From: an uncultured Lachnospiraceae bacterium
GTDB taxonomy: Bacteria > Bacillota > Clostridia > Lachnospirales > Lachnospiraceae
Length of the DNA: 64,000 nucleotides
Direction: 5' to 3'
Assembly (NCBI GenBank): GCA_910585905.1
Contig: CAJUID010000006.1
Span: forward strand, 1-64,000
Part shown: in pieces, positions 24,915-34,153 of the stretch
Layout: each line of letters opens with the position of its first letter
Numbering within the stretch: the first letter of the stretch is position 1
Made by a program: the position numbers and the translations under genes
Notes under the pieces: generated by a model
What the model was told of the DNA's origin: nothing
The model's input: the letters and a program-made list of their open reading frames with translations, nothing else
The model's database searches: none

Positions 24915-26153
24915 TTAATAGAGTGGATATTTTTCTGTAAGCGCTTTTACGATTTCCACGGCCTTTCCCTTATTTCCTTCTGGATCTTCGATAATCATTG
25001 CAATAGCTTCTGCTACATTATCCATATCATCTGTCTTAAAGCCGCGTGTAGAGACGGCCGCTGTTCCAAGACGGATTCCGCTTGTCACAAATGGGGACTG
25101 CGGGTCATTCGGAATTGTATTTTTATTACAGGTAATATGGGCTGCATCCAACCATTTCTCTACTTCTTTTCCAGTCAGGCCCTTATCTGCAAGGTCTACT
25201 AACATCAAGTGGTTATCTGTACCGCCGGAAACAATCTTAATCCCACGGTCCTGAAGCCCTTTGCAGAGCGCCTGTGCGTTGTCAATAATATTTTTGCCGT
25301 ACTCTTTAAATGCTGGCTCTAAAGCCTCCTTAAAGCAGACTGCTTTTGCGGCAATCACATGCATAAGTGGCCCTCCCTGGATTCCAGGGAATAACGCTTT
25401 GTTAAAGTTGATTTCTTTTGCGAATTCTTCACTAGAAAGAATCATTCCACCACGTGGCCCGCGTAGCGTCTTGTGGGTTGTTGTGGTTGTCACATGCGCA
25501 TATGGGATTGGGCTTTCATGATAGCCGGAAGCGATCAGGCCCGCAATATGCGCCATATCAACCATAAGATATGCGCCAACAGAATCCGCAATTTCGCGGA
25601 AACGCTTAAAATCAATTTTTCTAGCATAGGCGCTTGCACCTGCAACAATTAACTTTGGTTTACATTCTTTTGCAATCTTTTCCACTTCATCATAGTCAAT
25701 CACTCCGTCATCATTTACGCCGTAAGGGACACAGTGAAAATATTTTCCAGACAGATTGACTGGGCTTCCATGTGTCAGATGGCCGCCGTGGTCAAGGTTC
25801 ATTCCCATAAAGGTATCCCCTGGGTTCATTAAGGCAAAAAATACAGTCATATTTGCCTGGGCGCCGGAATGTGGCTGAACATTTGCATAGGTACAGTTAA
25901 AAAGCTTCATGGCACGGTCTCTTGCCAAATCCTCTACTACATCGACATATTCACAGCCGCCGTAGTATCTCTTTCCCGGATAGCCTTCTGCATATTTGTT
26001 GGTCAGCGTGCTTCCCATTGCAGCCATAACAGCTTTGCTCACTAAATTTTCTGATGCGATCAGTTCAATATTTTCTCTCTGCCTTCCGGTCTCTTCTGCC
26101 ATTGCCTTGGCAACTTCCGGGTCAAAATTCTCTACTTCTGCAAATGAATACAT
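24915..26153 (-). CDS. glyA: serine hydroxymethyltransferase
   Basis: 412 residues. The PLP-binding lysine is in VTTTTTHKTLRGPRGGMI (about residue 228), with RQRENIELIASENLVS near the N-terminus and the GGCEYVDVVE segment. The enzyme interconverts serine and glycine and supplies 5,10-methylene-tetrahydrofolate. It follows purD by 78 bp on the same strand, and PurN upstream uses a folate one-carbon unit, so the genes join glycine, one-carbon and purine supply. The ribosome binding site is a clear GGAGG. Confidence 0.96.
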   Translation of the reverse strand: MYSFAEVENFDPEVAKAMAEETGRQRENIELIASENLVSKAVMAAMGSTLTNKYAEGYPGKRYYGGCEYVDVVEDLARDRAMKLFNCTYANVQPHSGAQANMTVFFALMNPGDTFMGMNLDHGGHLTHGSPVNLSGKYFHCVPYGVNDDGVIDYDEVEKIAKECKPKLIVAGASAYARKIDFKRFREIADSVGAYLMVDMAHIAGLIASGYHESPIPYAHVTTTTTHKTLRGPRGGMILSSEEFAKEINFNKALFPGIQGGPLMHVIAAKAVCFKEALEPAFKEYGKNIIDNAQALCKGLQDRGIKIVSGGTDNHLMLVDLADKGLTGKEVEKWLDAAHITCNKNTIPNDPQSPFVTSGIRLGTAAVSTRGFKTDDMDNVAEAIAMIIEDPEGNKGKAVEIVKALTEKYPLY

Positions 26154-26231
26154 AATTATCCTCCAATTTTACATAAAATGATTTTATATTGTAATATTTT
26201 ATTTAGTCTGTTTTTTATATGCTGGAATAAA

Positions 26232-27506
26232 TCAATCAATCGTATCAATCGCTTTTCCGATATCGTTTCTCATATATTTGTTTTCAAAAGAAACCCATTC
26301 GGTTGCGTTATATGCATTGGCTCTGGCTTCTTTTAGGCTCTTGCCCTTTGCCGTAATCCCAAGGACACGCCCGCCATTTGTCACGATGCCTTCCTCTGTC
26401 TTTTTTGTTCCGGCATGAAATACATAATAACCATCTTTATCCTCAAAATTTTCAAGCCCTGAGATCAGCTTGCCCTTCTCATATTTCTCAGGATAGCCGT
26501 CCGATGCCAATACTACGCAAACTGCAGCATTGTCCTCAAACTGCAGGTCAATCTCGTCTAGCTTTCCATCAATGCATGCCTCCATCACATCAATGATATC
26601 GTTTTTCATGCGGGGCAGGACAACCTGTGCTTCTGGGTCGCCGAAACGGGCATTGTACTCTAGGACTCTAGGCCCTTCTTCCGTCAGCATAAGGCCAACA
26701 AAAAGAATTCCGACAAAATCTCTGCCCTCCGCCTTCATAGCGTCCATAGTAGGCTGGTAAATCTTCTCCTCACAGAACTTTTGTACTTCTTCATTATAAA
26801 ATGGGCTTGGGGAAAAGGTTCCCATCCCACCTGTATTAAGGCCCTCGTCGCCGTCCTTTGCCCTCTTATGGTCCTGGGCGCTTGTCATCGGCTTTATATG
26901 TGTTCCATCGCAGTAACATAAAACGGAAACTTCTGGTCCAGTGATAAAATCCTCTACAATAACTGTTTCCCCTGCTTCGCCGAATTGTTTGTCAAGCATC
27001 AGGGTTGTTATTCCATTTTCAGCTTCTTCTGGTGTATTACAAATCAAAACACCCTTGCCGAGTGCCAGCCCGTCTGCCTTTAGAACGACAGGATATGATA
27101 CATTTTCCAGATATAAAAGCGCTTCTTCCGGGGAATGAAATGTCTCATAATGGCAGGTCGGAATATTGTACTTTTTCATTAGATCTTTAGAAAAGCCCTT
27201 TGATCCTTCAATGATTGCGGCATTTTTCCTTGGGCCAAAGACACGCAACCCCCTTTCTTCAAATACATCAACAATACCGCCCACCAGTGGGTCGTCCATA
27301 CCAATAATAGTAAGGTCAATTTCCTTTTCCTGCGCAAAATCAGCTAATTTCTCAAACTCCATTGCCGCAATGTTTACGCATTCCGCATACTGGCCGATCC
27401 CGCCATTCCCCGGCGCACAGTAAATTTTGTCCACACGGCTGCTCTTCGCAACGCTCCATGCAATGGCATGTTCTCTTCCGCCGCTGCCAACTATTAAAAC
27501 GTTCAT
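26232..27506 (-). CDS. purD: phosphoribosylamine-glycine ligase
   Basis: 424 residues of ATP-grasp type, catalysing the second step of purine synthesis (PRA + glycine + ATP to GAR). The N-terminus MNVLIVGSGGREHAIAWS, the ATP-grasp segments SYPVVLKADGLALGKGVLI and GGMGTFSPSPFY, and the RVLEYNARFGDPEAQ motif are all present. It lies 142 bp after purN; that gap has an AGGAG site but no clear terminator, so it is probably read from the same transcript. Confidence 0.96.
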   Translation of the reverse strand: MNVLIVGSGGREHAIAWSVAKSSRVDKIYCAPGNGGIGQYAECVNIAAMEFEKLADFAQEKEIDLTIIGMDDPLVGGIVDVFEERGLRVFGPRKNAAIIEGSKGFSKDLMKKYNIPTCHYETFHSPEEALLYLENVSYPVVLKADGLALGKGVLICNTPEEAENGITTLMLDKQFGEAGETVIVEDFITGPEVSVLCYCDGTHIKPMTSAQDHKRAKDGDEGLNTGGMGTFSPSPFYNEEVQKFCEEKIYQPTMDAMKAEGRDFVGILFVGLMLTEEGPRVLEYNARFGDPEAQVVLPRMKNDIIDVMEACIDGKLDEIDLQFEDNAAVCVVLASDGYPEKYEKGKLISGLENFEDKDGYYVFHAGTKKTEEGIVTNGGRVLGITAKGKSLKEARANAYNATEWVSFENKYMRNDIGKAIDTID

Positions 27507-27648
27507 GTTTTACTCCTCTCTGTTACAAATCACTACCCCCACAAGCTGATCAATTTTTTGCTTATGTCTATCTCATGCTGGTATGTATATGAATATTTAC
27601 TTTTAAACATATCCTGGCATAGCATAAATATGTTAAATGCTCAATGTA

Positions 27649-28275
27649 TTAGTCCCTGATGTGGGCAATGCCATCCTTAATTTCCACTTTGCCCTGTCCA
27701 ATCAGATCAATCGCTTGCGGCAGGATTTTCCACTCTGCCTGCTCCATAACCCGTTTTTGAAGAAGTTCCGGCGTGTCTCCTTCCATTACCTCTACTGCCT
27801 TTTGCAGCAGGATTGGGCCATGGTCTGCCTCCTCATCTACAAAATGAACGGTAGCTCCTGTTATCTTATTTCCGGCGGCAAGCACGCTCTCGTGTACTTT
27901 TAGCCCATAATATCCCATTCCACAATGTGCCGGGATCAGGGATGGATGGATATTAATGATTTTCTCCGGGTAGTTCTGAACCAGAACCTCAGGAATGATT
28001 ACTAGATATCCGGCTAAGACCACCAAATCAATTTGATGCTCTTTAAAAAGCGATACCATTGCCATTCCAAAGGCATCTCTTGACTCAAATGACCGTGGGC
28101 TAATATATTGCGCCGTGATTCCTGCTGCTCTTGCGCGTTCCAGGGCATAGGCGTTTTCTTTGTTGCTGACAACTAGGGAAATTTTGGTATCACGTATCAG
28201 GCCGCTTTCTATGGAATCTATAATCGCCTGCAGATTTGTTCCGCCGCCAGATACACATACTGCTATTTTTTGCAT
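27649..28275 (-). CDS. purN: phosphoribosylglycinamide formyltransferase
   Basis: 208 residues; transfers a formyl group from 10-formyl-tetrahydrofolate to GAR. Seen motifs are VSGGGTNLQAIID, the catalytic region IINIHPSLIPAH with the active Asn-His pair, and TGATVHFVDEEADHGPIL with the conserved Asp. I give the ATG at 28275; in-frame GTG (28284) and TTG (28287) codons lie closer to the AGGAGG site, whose spacing fits neither perfectly. It follows purM by 20 nt, an operon arrangement. Confidence 0.95.
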   Translation of the reverse strand: MQKIAVCVSGGGTNLQAIIDSIESGLIRDTKISLVVSNKENAYALERARAAGITAQYISPRSFESRDAFGMAMVSLFKEHQIDLVVLAGYLVIIPEVLVQNYPEKIINIHPSLIPAHCGMGYYGLKVHESVLAAGNKITGATVHFVDEEADHGPILLQKAVEVMEGDTPELLQKRVMEQAEWKILPQAIDLIGQGKVEIKDGIAHIRD

Positions 28276-28295
28276 AATTTGCACCAATCCTCCTG

Positions 28296-29324
28296 CTATT
28301 CTAATGTAACGCCTTTATCTCCATTAACGGCTTCGCCAATAATATATCCCTTCTGGCCAGACTGGTCAATCAGAGAAACCGCTCTATCGGCATCTGCAGG
28401 GCTTACAGCAAGTACCATGCCAATTCCCATATTATAAGTATTGTACATTGCATCTTTTGCAATATCGCCATCCTTTGCAAGCATCTTAAAAATCGGAGGA
28501 ATTTCATAGCTTTCTGTATTAATTCTCGCATGGATTCCATCAGGAAGCATACGTGGAATATTTTCATAGAAACCACCGCCTGTAATATGGCTGCAGCCTT
28601 TAATCGTAATTCCGCCTTTTCTAACCGTACGAAGTGCATTGACATAAATAATTGTAGGAGCAAGAATTGTTTCTCCCAAAGTTTTTCCGCCAAGTGATTC
28701 AAATGTTTTGTTTAAAGACTCTTCTTTCATATCAAACACTTTGCGCACAAGAGAAAACCCATTACTGTGGATACCAGAGGAGGCAATGCCTACCAGTACA
28801 TCTCCGTCCTCAATTTTTTTTCCAGTAATCATCTTTCTCTTATCAACAACACCCACTGCAAATCCCGCTAGGTCATATTCTCCTTCTGGATAAAAACCTG
28901 GCATTTCTGCAGTCTCTCCACCAATCAGGGCAGCACCAGCCTGTTTGCAGCCATTTGCTACTCCGCTTACGATTGCAGCGATTTTTTCTGGTTCGTTTTT
29001 ACCGCATGCGATGTAATCTAAGAAAAATAATGGCTCTCCACCCGAACACGCTATATCGTTGACACACATTGCCACACAGTCAATCCCGACTGTATCATGT
29101 TTGTCCATTACAAAAGCTACTTTCAGCTTTGTCCCGACACCATCTGTCCCAGATACCAGAACAGGCTGCTCCATATTTTTAAATGCTTCCATGGAGAATG
29201 CACCCGAAAATCCACCGATATCCGTCAGCACCTCATCGCGCATGGTACCGGCAATGTGCTCTTTCATCAGTTCAACAGCTTTATAGCCTGCCTCGATGTC
29301 AACTCCTGCCTTTTTGTAGTCCAT
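28296..29324 (-). CDS. purM: phosphoribosylformylglycinamidine cyclo-ligase
   Basis: 342 residues of the PurM/SelD ATPase superfamily, closing the imidazole ring of AIR. The start MDYKKAGVDIEAGYKAVELM is the family N-terminus and has a GGAGG site, so I prefer 29324 to the longer reading. Further motifs are VSGTDGVGTKLKVAF, GGEPLFFLDYIACGK and GGETAEMPGFY. It is the first gene of the purM-purN-purD run. I see no purine riboswitch or PurR box in the short gap upstream. Confidence 0.96.
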   Translation of the reverse strand: MDYKKAGVDIEAGYKAVELMKEHIAGTMRDEVLTDIGGFSGAFSMEAFKNMEQPVLVSGTDGVGTKLKVAFVMDKHDTVGIDCVAMCVNDIACSGGEPLFFLDYIACGKNEPEKIAAIVSGVANGCKQAGAALIGGETAEMPGFYPEGEYDLAGFAVGVVDKRKMITGKKIEDGDVLVGIASSGIHSNGFSLVRKVFDMKEESLNKTFESLGGKTLGETILAPTIIYVNALRTVRKGGITIKGCSHITGGGFYENIPRMLPDGIHARINTESYEIPPIFKMLAKDGDIAKDAMYNTYNMGIGMVLAVSPADADRAVSLIDQSGQKGYIIGEAVNGDKGVTLE

Positions 29325-29533
29325 TACTGCCTCCATTCTGCCGATTGTACGGCAAATTAAATTCACGGTTGTTAAAAATAACCAAAATCGTTTTTATTGT
29401 AACATATAGAAATAGGTTTGTCACATATAATTTGAAGCGAATTTTGTAGGATAAGCAGATTTGGGGATACTTGGGTGAAAATGATAGAGAAGAGAAAAAG
29501 AAATAGCTATGTCTTTTGAAATTTTTTTAATTT

Positions 29534-29709
29534 TATTCCCGCGAAGGCAAAGTGAGGGCACATAACAGATGTCCGGCGGACATCTGTTATGTGCCGATCG
29601 TAACGGAGTGAATAGTGCAAGTTTACTTGCATCATCCGAGCACGCCCGCGAGGTTGCTGAACATCTGGTGGATGTTCGTTTAGCAATGACCGAAGCGGAG
29701 CGTAGACCG
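29534..29709. repeat. dispersed intergenic repeat, family 2, with 39-bp palindrome
   Basis: It begins with the edge TTATTCCCGCGAAGGCAAAG, like the family 1 repeats. A perfect palindrome of two 19-bp arms around one G (29557-29595) follows, then a hairpin near 29653-29682 (GCTGAACATC against GGATGTTCGTTTAGC). It ends where the IS remnant begins. A 121-codon minus-strand frame through it is not a credible gene. Confidence 0.55.
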
Positions 29710-29881
29710 AATGGGGCTGTCGCTTTAGTGAATAAAGATTCGTGAAACGGCAGCTTCTTTTTTGCCGCTTTTATATGTGATTTCAATAAAAAACTCCAAA
29801 TTATTCTGTTATTCTATAAAATGAGCATACTTTAATAAGCCATTTCCCATGACTTGAAAGTTTGTTTTAAAATATTTAAAA

Positions 29882-30166
29882 TCAAGCACTTTTCACTGGA
29901 AGCAAATGTGTTCTGGTCCTGCCTTTTTGAATCTTATTATGGAGTTTGTTTATGTTCCTCGCCATGGCGAGCAGTATACTTTCCGCAAGCACATTTGACG
30001 TTCCTGAATTTATTCTTTCGTAAGTAGAATATAAGTCAGTCAAATCCATCGCCTCCACAAACTGACTGAGCAGCCGCACAGAATCATCTTCCGGAATAAT
30101 TGTTTCAACATTTAGCGGAAGTTTTAATTGATATCCGCTTTGATTTAGGCTATAATTTTTTGTAAG
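29882..30166 (-). pseudogene. IS1182-family transposase, internal deletion
   Basis: Reading from a CTT codon at 30166, the frame encodes LTKNYSLNQSGYQLKL, then VETIIPEDDSVRLLSQFVEA and MDLTDLYSTYERI, the N-terminus of IS1182-type transposases. After about 70 residues it jumps to SILLAMARNINKLHNKIQKG, a C-terminal segment, and stops. Several hundred central codons including the DDE residues are absent, and the codon before the start region is TAA, so no normal start remains. A 65-codon internal frame (29882-30079) could be translated but not as a working enzyme. Confidence 0.75.
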
Positions 30167-30245
30167 TTAATGTGTTTGAGCATACATTAATTATACACCA
30201 ACTGCCGGATATTTTCGAGGTCTGGCAGTTATTTTTTGCATGTAA

Positions 30246-30283
30246 AAAGGAGCTGCGCACTAAGTAATTAGTGCGACAGCCCC
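30246..30283 (-). terminator. hairpin at the end of the IS remnant
   Basis: On the minus strand GGGGCTGTCGCACTAA pairs with TTAGTGCGCAGCTCC around a 4-nt loop and is followed by TTTTT. It would stop transcripts entering the element from the secreted-protein genes. Confidence 0.65.
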
Positions 30284-30296
30284 ATTTGACTATTTT

Positions 30297-30408
30297 TTAT
30301 AAATGTAGACGCTGACAAAACCTGCTTTTTTAGGCTTGCTTGAATCCGGTTTTTTTATTTTAGCTTCATCTTAGCTTGCAGTGCATATATTTTTTAATTA
30401 TTTTTTAT
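30297..30408 (-). pseudogene. degenerate partial copy of the adjacent secreted-protein gene
   Basis: Directly past the stop of the next gene the sequence encodes YALQAKMKLK, a stop, then in another frame KPDSSKPKKAGFVSVYIYKK. This matches YALLAKMKLKEANQNEPIKV and GFVYLILHMKNGSKK of the intact neighbour. It is the remnant of a tandem paralogue broken by a stop and a frameshift, joined to the 3' end of the intact gene. Confidence 0.6.
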
Positions 30409-30819
30409 CTTTTTTGATTCAAAAATTTTACGTATTTTATCTAAAGGATCATTTTTGACGATTATATATTTTTTTGAGGTAGTATTCATCTGACTATTTA
30501 CAAAAGAAACCCTCTTTTTGCTTCCGTTCTTCATATGTAAAATAAGATATACAAATCCAACTTTGATCGGCTCATTTTGATTTGCTTCTTTCAACTTCAT
30601 CTTAGCCAGAAGTGCATATACTTTTTTGATTACTTTTTTATCTCTTGTTCTCATACCATTAAAGTCAATCATAACCGTTTTTTTGTATTCTTTTTTTGTA
30701 AAAATTTTATTATTATATTGCATGTCATTGTTTTTAGCCTGTGCAACACTATTCAAAGGTGCAAAGAAGATTGATATGATTACCACAGAAAATACCATAA
30801 TCTTAAAATATTTTTTCAT
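30394..30819 (-). CDS. small exported protein, unknown
   Basis: 141 residues with a clear signal peptide (MKKYFKIMVFSVVIISIFF, probable cleavage near AQA-KN at about residue 28). The mature part is basic, rich in Lys, with a beta-prone stretch VGFVYLILHMKNGSKKRVSF. I recognise no family. A GGAGA site precedes the ATG. A degenerate copy lies just downstream, and the gene lies in a repeat-rich accessory zone with another exported protein upstream. The 325-bp gap to that gene (30820-31144) shows nothing I can name. Confidence 0.65.
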   Translation of the reverse strand: MKKYFKIMVFSVVIISIFFAPLNSVAQAKNNDMQYNNKIFTKKEYKKTVMIDFNGMRTRDKKVIKKVYALLAKMKLKEANQNEPIKVGFVYLILHMKNGSKKRVSFVNSQMNTTSKKYIIVKNDPLDKIRKIFESKKIKNN

Positions 30820-31144
30820 AATAATACATTCTCCTTTCTATTTACCATCCCAAAAACCTTTCATAAATTAGTCCACAATGATCTTAGAGCGTGTTTGAAA
30901 ATTTATGGAATATACATTTTTAGACTCTGGCAATTGAAAAATTTTACCTTTATCAGTTTGCTTCACCTGATTGGATACAATGTAATGTATGGCATAAAGT
31001 GTCAAACTACGAGACTTAATGTCCTTATATATCTGCCTTATGGTAAAGAATTCAAAATTTGCCAGAGTAATTAATAAAAAGAATAAACTAACTGTTTGAA
31101 ACTATTTTTAGTATATTAATTTATTTTTTTCTGATGTGGTTCTT

Positions 31145-32305
31145 TTACCTATAAATACTTTCAGTCCATCTAAATGTTTCATCTGAATAACTATACGTAG
31201 TAAGTAAGTCAGCATATTCTACTACCATAGTTTCCCCCTCATTCAACCATACTGAACCAGGATTCCACATCGCAATATATCGTGTACCATTTTTATTTTT
31301 ATAGCCATATAACACTGTAGCATGTGCATTTTTATTAGAGTATGCTGTCATATAAATTGGAGTTTTTGATATGATTTTATATTTAATATCATCCCAAAGT
31401 AGTGTACCTCCAACTAGATAGTATGGTACCCCGAAATCTGACATTGCTTTCAACGCCTGAACGTTATCTGCCCCTTCATTATAACCAATCCCTTCTTTGT
31501 CAGCAATTTGTTTAGCTGAATAGTTTGTTCCATTTAAATAATTGGATATGGTTGCTATGCATGCGGCCCAGCATAAACCATAATTCCCTTGTGTTTGTCT
31601 ATTATACAGCTCGCATTTTTTACCAGTTCCAACTTCTACATCTACGACCTTAGGTGTGTATTTAACTTTTAAGTTTTGTTTAATTGGAAGATTCAGATCA
31701 GTTTTTTGTAGTTCATCCATTCTATTGGAAATGGCATCTACTTTTGCATTAAATTGAGAATATTCAAAATTCTTTATTCTTACATTATTACTATTTCCTG
31801 AAAACTGTTTCTTTTCCTCTGCATTTTCCGCTATAATATTTCCGTCTGATCCATAAAATATATAATCTGTATCTGAATAATTTAAGGCATTTAGTTTATG
31901 AGTATTTTTTGTAGAAATATCATAATGCCATCCATCTGTGGTTCCCATAACATTAACAAGAAGCACAATATTCCCATCCTTATCATTAATAATTGGATAA
32001 TGGTATATTTCATCTTGTTTTGTATCTGTAACGTCATAAACTATATAAGGTGTTCCGATTGAAACTTTATCCAAATCAGATACATTGATATGCAAATCTT
32101 GACTTAAATCTTTTGAGACTTCTACAATAGAATCAAGTTTTTGTTGGACTAAATCTGTTGCTTCATCTGGTATTTTATCGGAAATCTCATGTGTAATGAT
32201 ATTTTCCAGAATTGTTGGTGTCATAGCTGCCACTGGAAAACCTTTTCCTATAATACTCAGAGATAATGCTGTTATTAATAATGTTGATATAATCATTTTC
32301 TTCAT
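31145..32305 (-). CDS. secreted papain-like (C39-type) cysteine protease
   Basis: 386 residues. A signal peptide (ISTLLITALSLSIIG, cleavage near residue 27) leads to a pro-like region (about 30-225) and a C39-like/staphopain-type domain (about 230-370). The likely triad is Cys245 in NYGLCWAAC, His328 in KNAHATVLYGY and Asn348 in AMWNPGS. Such proteases act outside the cell on proteins or peptides; unlike ABC-linked C39 proteases this one has no transporter domain. It has a GGAGG site. The 480 bp upstream (32306-32785) is AT-rich and I see no gene in it. Confidence 0.78.
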   Translation of the reverse strand: MKKMIISTLLITALSLSIIGKGFPVAAMTPTILENIITHEISDKIPDEATDLVQQKLDSIVEVSKDLSQDLHINVSDLDKVSIGTPYIVYDVTDTKQDEIYHYPIINDKDGNIVLLVNVMGTTDGWHYDISTKNTHKLNALNYSDTDYIFYGSDGNIIAENAEEKKQFSGNSNNVRIKNFEYSQFNAKVDAISNRMDELQKTDLNLPIKQNLKVKYTPKVVDVEVGTGKKCELYNRQTQGNYGLCWAACIATISNYLNGTNYSAKQIADKEGIGYNEGADNVQALKAMSDFGVPYYLVGGTLLWDDIKYKIISKTPIYMTAYSNKNAHATVLYGYKNKNGTRYIAMWNPGSVWLNEGETMVVEYADLLTTYSYSDETFRWTESIYR

Positions 32306-32785
32306 AAATAATATCCTCCTTTGTCCTTTCCCTAATAAATAGGGTTAAAACTTAATAATTTAAACTACAACTAGAATTTCTTATTATAATGATATTGAGT
32401 CAAAAGGCATTTTATCCTCAATTTATACTAAGAATTGCTGAATTATTCCACATACTTAACTATACACAATCAATTCAGCATAGATAAAAGAATGTTTGCT
32501 AGATTGGTTTAATATTATGTTAATACATGTATAGAAAAATAATTATAGTCTAAAATTTTTAACTTCTTACTTCTAGAACTATATTTGAAGTAAGAAGTTA
32601 CTCAAACTATTTTATCTTTCTTTTGTGAATATAATTATCTCCCCCCATCTTTTTTGGTATATTGGCTTTAATTCTAAAAATTTCTTTTTTTCACCTCAAA
32701 ATCAATATTTTTAATCCTAATGCACTTTTTTATATACTATAATATATGGTTTTGTTTTATAAGTCAATTATATTTTAATAATTAA

Positions 32786-33959
32786 CACGGAAATCAATTT
32801 TCAAAAGGCTATCAATAAGATATAATGATGGCATGGATAGAAAAACATTAACCGACTTCTTTGAAGAGGTAGAAACAACAGAAGAATACAATGGATACTT
32901 TTGCAGTATTGCAGAAGCAATTAGCATCGTGGTACTTGGAAGCCTATGTGGTTTGAAAAATGTCAGCCAGATTCATCAGTGGGCGGAAAGTGAACGGGTA
33001 AGCGGATTTTTGAAGGAGAAATTCGGGATCAACCACATTCCATGCTACTATTGGCTTTTGGTGCTGCTGAAGATGGTGAAAACGGATACACTGAATCAAT
33101 GCCTGATGAGATGGGCTGCCCAGTTCTTACCCGAAGACCGGAGTCAGACCACCATTTCCCTGGATGGAAAAACAATCCGTTCCACAACAGGGATGAAGCA
33201 TATTGGCAGCCCCCTGCATATTATCAGTGCCCAGATTTGTGAACTTGGGATTACCCTGGCATCAGAAACGGTTTCAACCAAAAGCAACGAGATTCCTGCA
33301 GTACAGGGGCTACTGAAAAAAATGGATGTTGAAGGATGCCTGGTTGTTGCGGATGCGCTAAACTGCCAGCAAAAAACTGCGGGGATAATTGTCAAAGGGA
33401 AGGGCGATTACTTATTGGACGCAAAAGGTAACCAGCCGAATCTTGAGAGAGAAATCTCTGAATATGTCCGGGATGAAACGCTTAGGAAGGGCATGGACTG
33501 TGAAAGAAGGACAGAGAAAAACCGTGACCGGGTCGAAACCAGGACTGCTTATTCCACAGGTGATACTGCATGGCTGTATGGGAAAGAAAAGTGGGAAAAT
33601 CTGAATTGTATCGGTGCAATTAAGACGGAATTTGAAAAAGACGGAAGAAAAACAGAAGAATGGCACTATTATATCTCCAGCCGAAAACTGTCAGCGGCGG
33701 AGCTGCTTCATCATGCCCGAATGGAATGGGCAGTAGAAACGATGCATTGGTTATTAGATGTCCATTACGGAGAAGATTATTGCCGCATTGAGAACAGAAC
33801 AATCCAGCAGAATTTAAACCTGCTCCGTAAATTCTCCATCAGCCTGCTGAAGCAGTACAAGGTAAGAATTTCATCAAAAAGAGCGATGTCTAAAATAATG
33901 CTGGATTGCTTGCTTGAGTCTTCTAAGATTTGTGAGGTTTTGGAAAATTGATTTCCGTG
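32786..33959 (+). mobile_element. complete ISAs1-family insertion sequence
   Basis: A 1174-bp element bounded by perfect 17-bp inverted repeats (CACGGAAATCAATTTTC at the left and its complement at the right). The 9-bp direct repeat AATAATTAA flanks it on both sides (32777-32785 and 33960-33968), which is the target duplication of a recent insertion. It carries one intact transposase gene. Confidence 0.93.
32833..33951 (+). CDS. ISAs1-family DDE transposase
   Basis: 372 residues. The N-terminal part carries the ISAs1/H-repeat pattern AISIVVLGSLCGLKNVSQIH. Catalytic acidic residues are expected in TISLDGKTIRST (Asp), VVADALNC (Asp) and the C-terminal region RMEWAVETMHWLLDVHYGED with its Glu. 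Length and completeness match active family members. The stop codon TGA lies inside the right inverted repeat, and the gene reads against all its neighbours. Plus-strand placement and the intact target duplication indicate a recent arrival. Confidence 0.93.
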   Translation: MDRKTLTDFFEEVETTEEYNGYFCSIAEAISIVVLGSLCGLKNVSQIHQWAESERVSGFLKEKFGINHIPCYYWLLVLLKMVKTDTLNQCLMRWAAQFLPEDRSQTTISLDGKTIRSTTGMKHIGSPLHIISAQICELGITLASETVSTKSNEIPAVQGLLKKMDVEGCLVVADALNCQQKTAGIIVKGKGDYLLDAKGNQPNLEREISEYVRDETLRKGMDCERRTEKNRDRVETRTAYSTGDTAWLYGKEKWENLNCIGAIKTEFEKDGRKTEEWHYYISSRKLSAAELLHHARMEWAVETMHWLLDVHYGEDYCRIENRTIQQNLNLLRKFSISLLKQYKVRISSKRAMSKIMLDCLLESSKICEVLEN

Positions 33960-34153
33960 AATAATTAACGTAAATATTTTTTTTGTCATTATTACAAAAA
34001 AGAAATTAAAATATTACGTCATGTTACTATAAGAAACCGTTTCCAATTAATGAATATCACTGTTTGATAATGACTTGTCATTTTTTTCTTAAGTTTGTAT
34101 CATTTAATATTGAATGTGGTTAAGAAGTTAGACAATTTCTTAATTTGATTCTG

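Larger units (their letters stand above)
29710..30286 (-). mobile_element. decayed IS1182-type element, internally deleted
   Basis: AATGGGGCTGTCGC (29710-29723) and its exact complement (30273-30286) bracket 577 bp holding a transposase fragment that joins the start and end of an IS1182-type protein. The middle of the gene is missing. Both ends fold into hairpins. I read the pair as the terminal inverted repeats of a non-autonomous derivative, which could still be mobilised by an intact relative elsewhere. Confidence 0.6.

Noticed and set aside
26154..26231. glycine riboswitch upstream of glyA
   Set aside because: The gap is only 78 bp and AT-rich, without the tandem aptamer structure.
29421..29786. 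121-codon minus-strand frame
   Set aside because: It crosses the family 2 repeat and the IS end; the translation has low-complexity Arg/Ser content with no family match.
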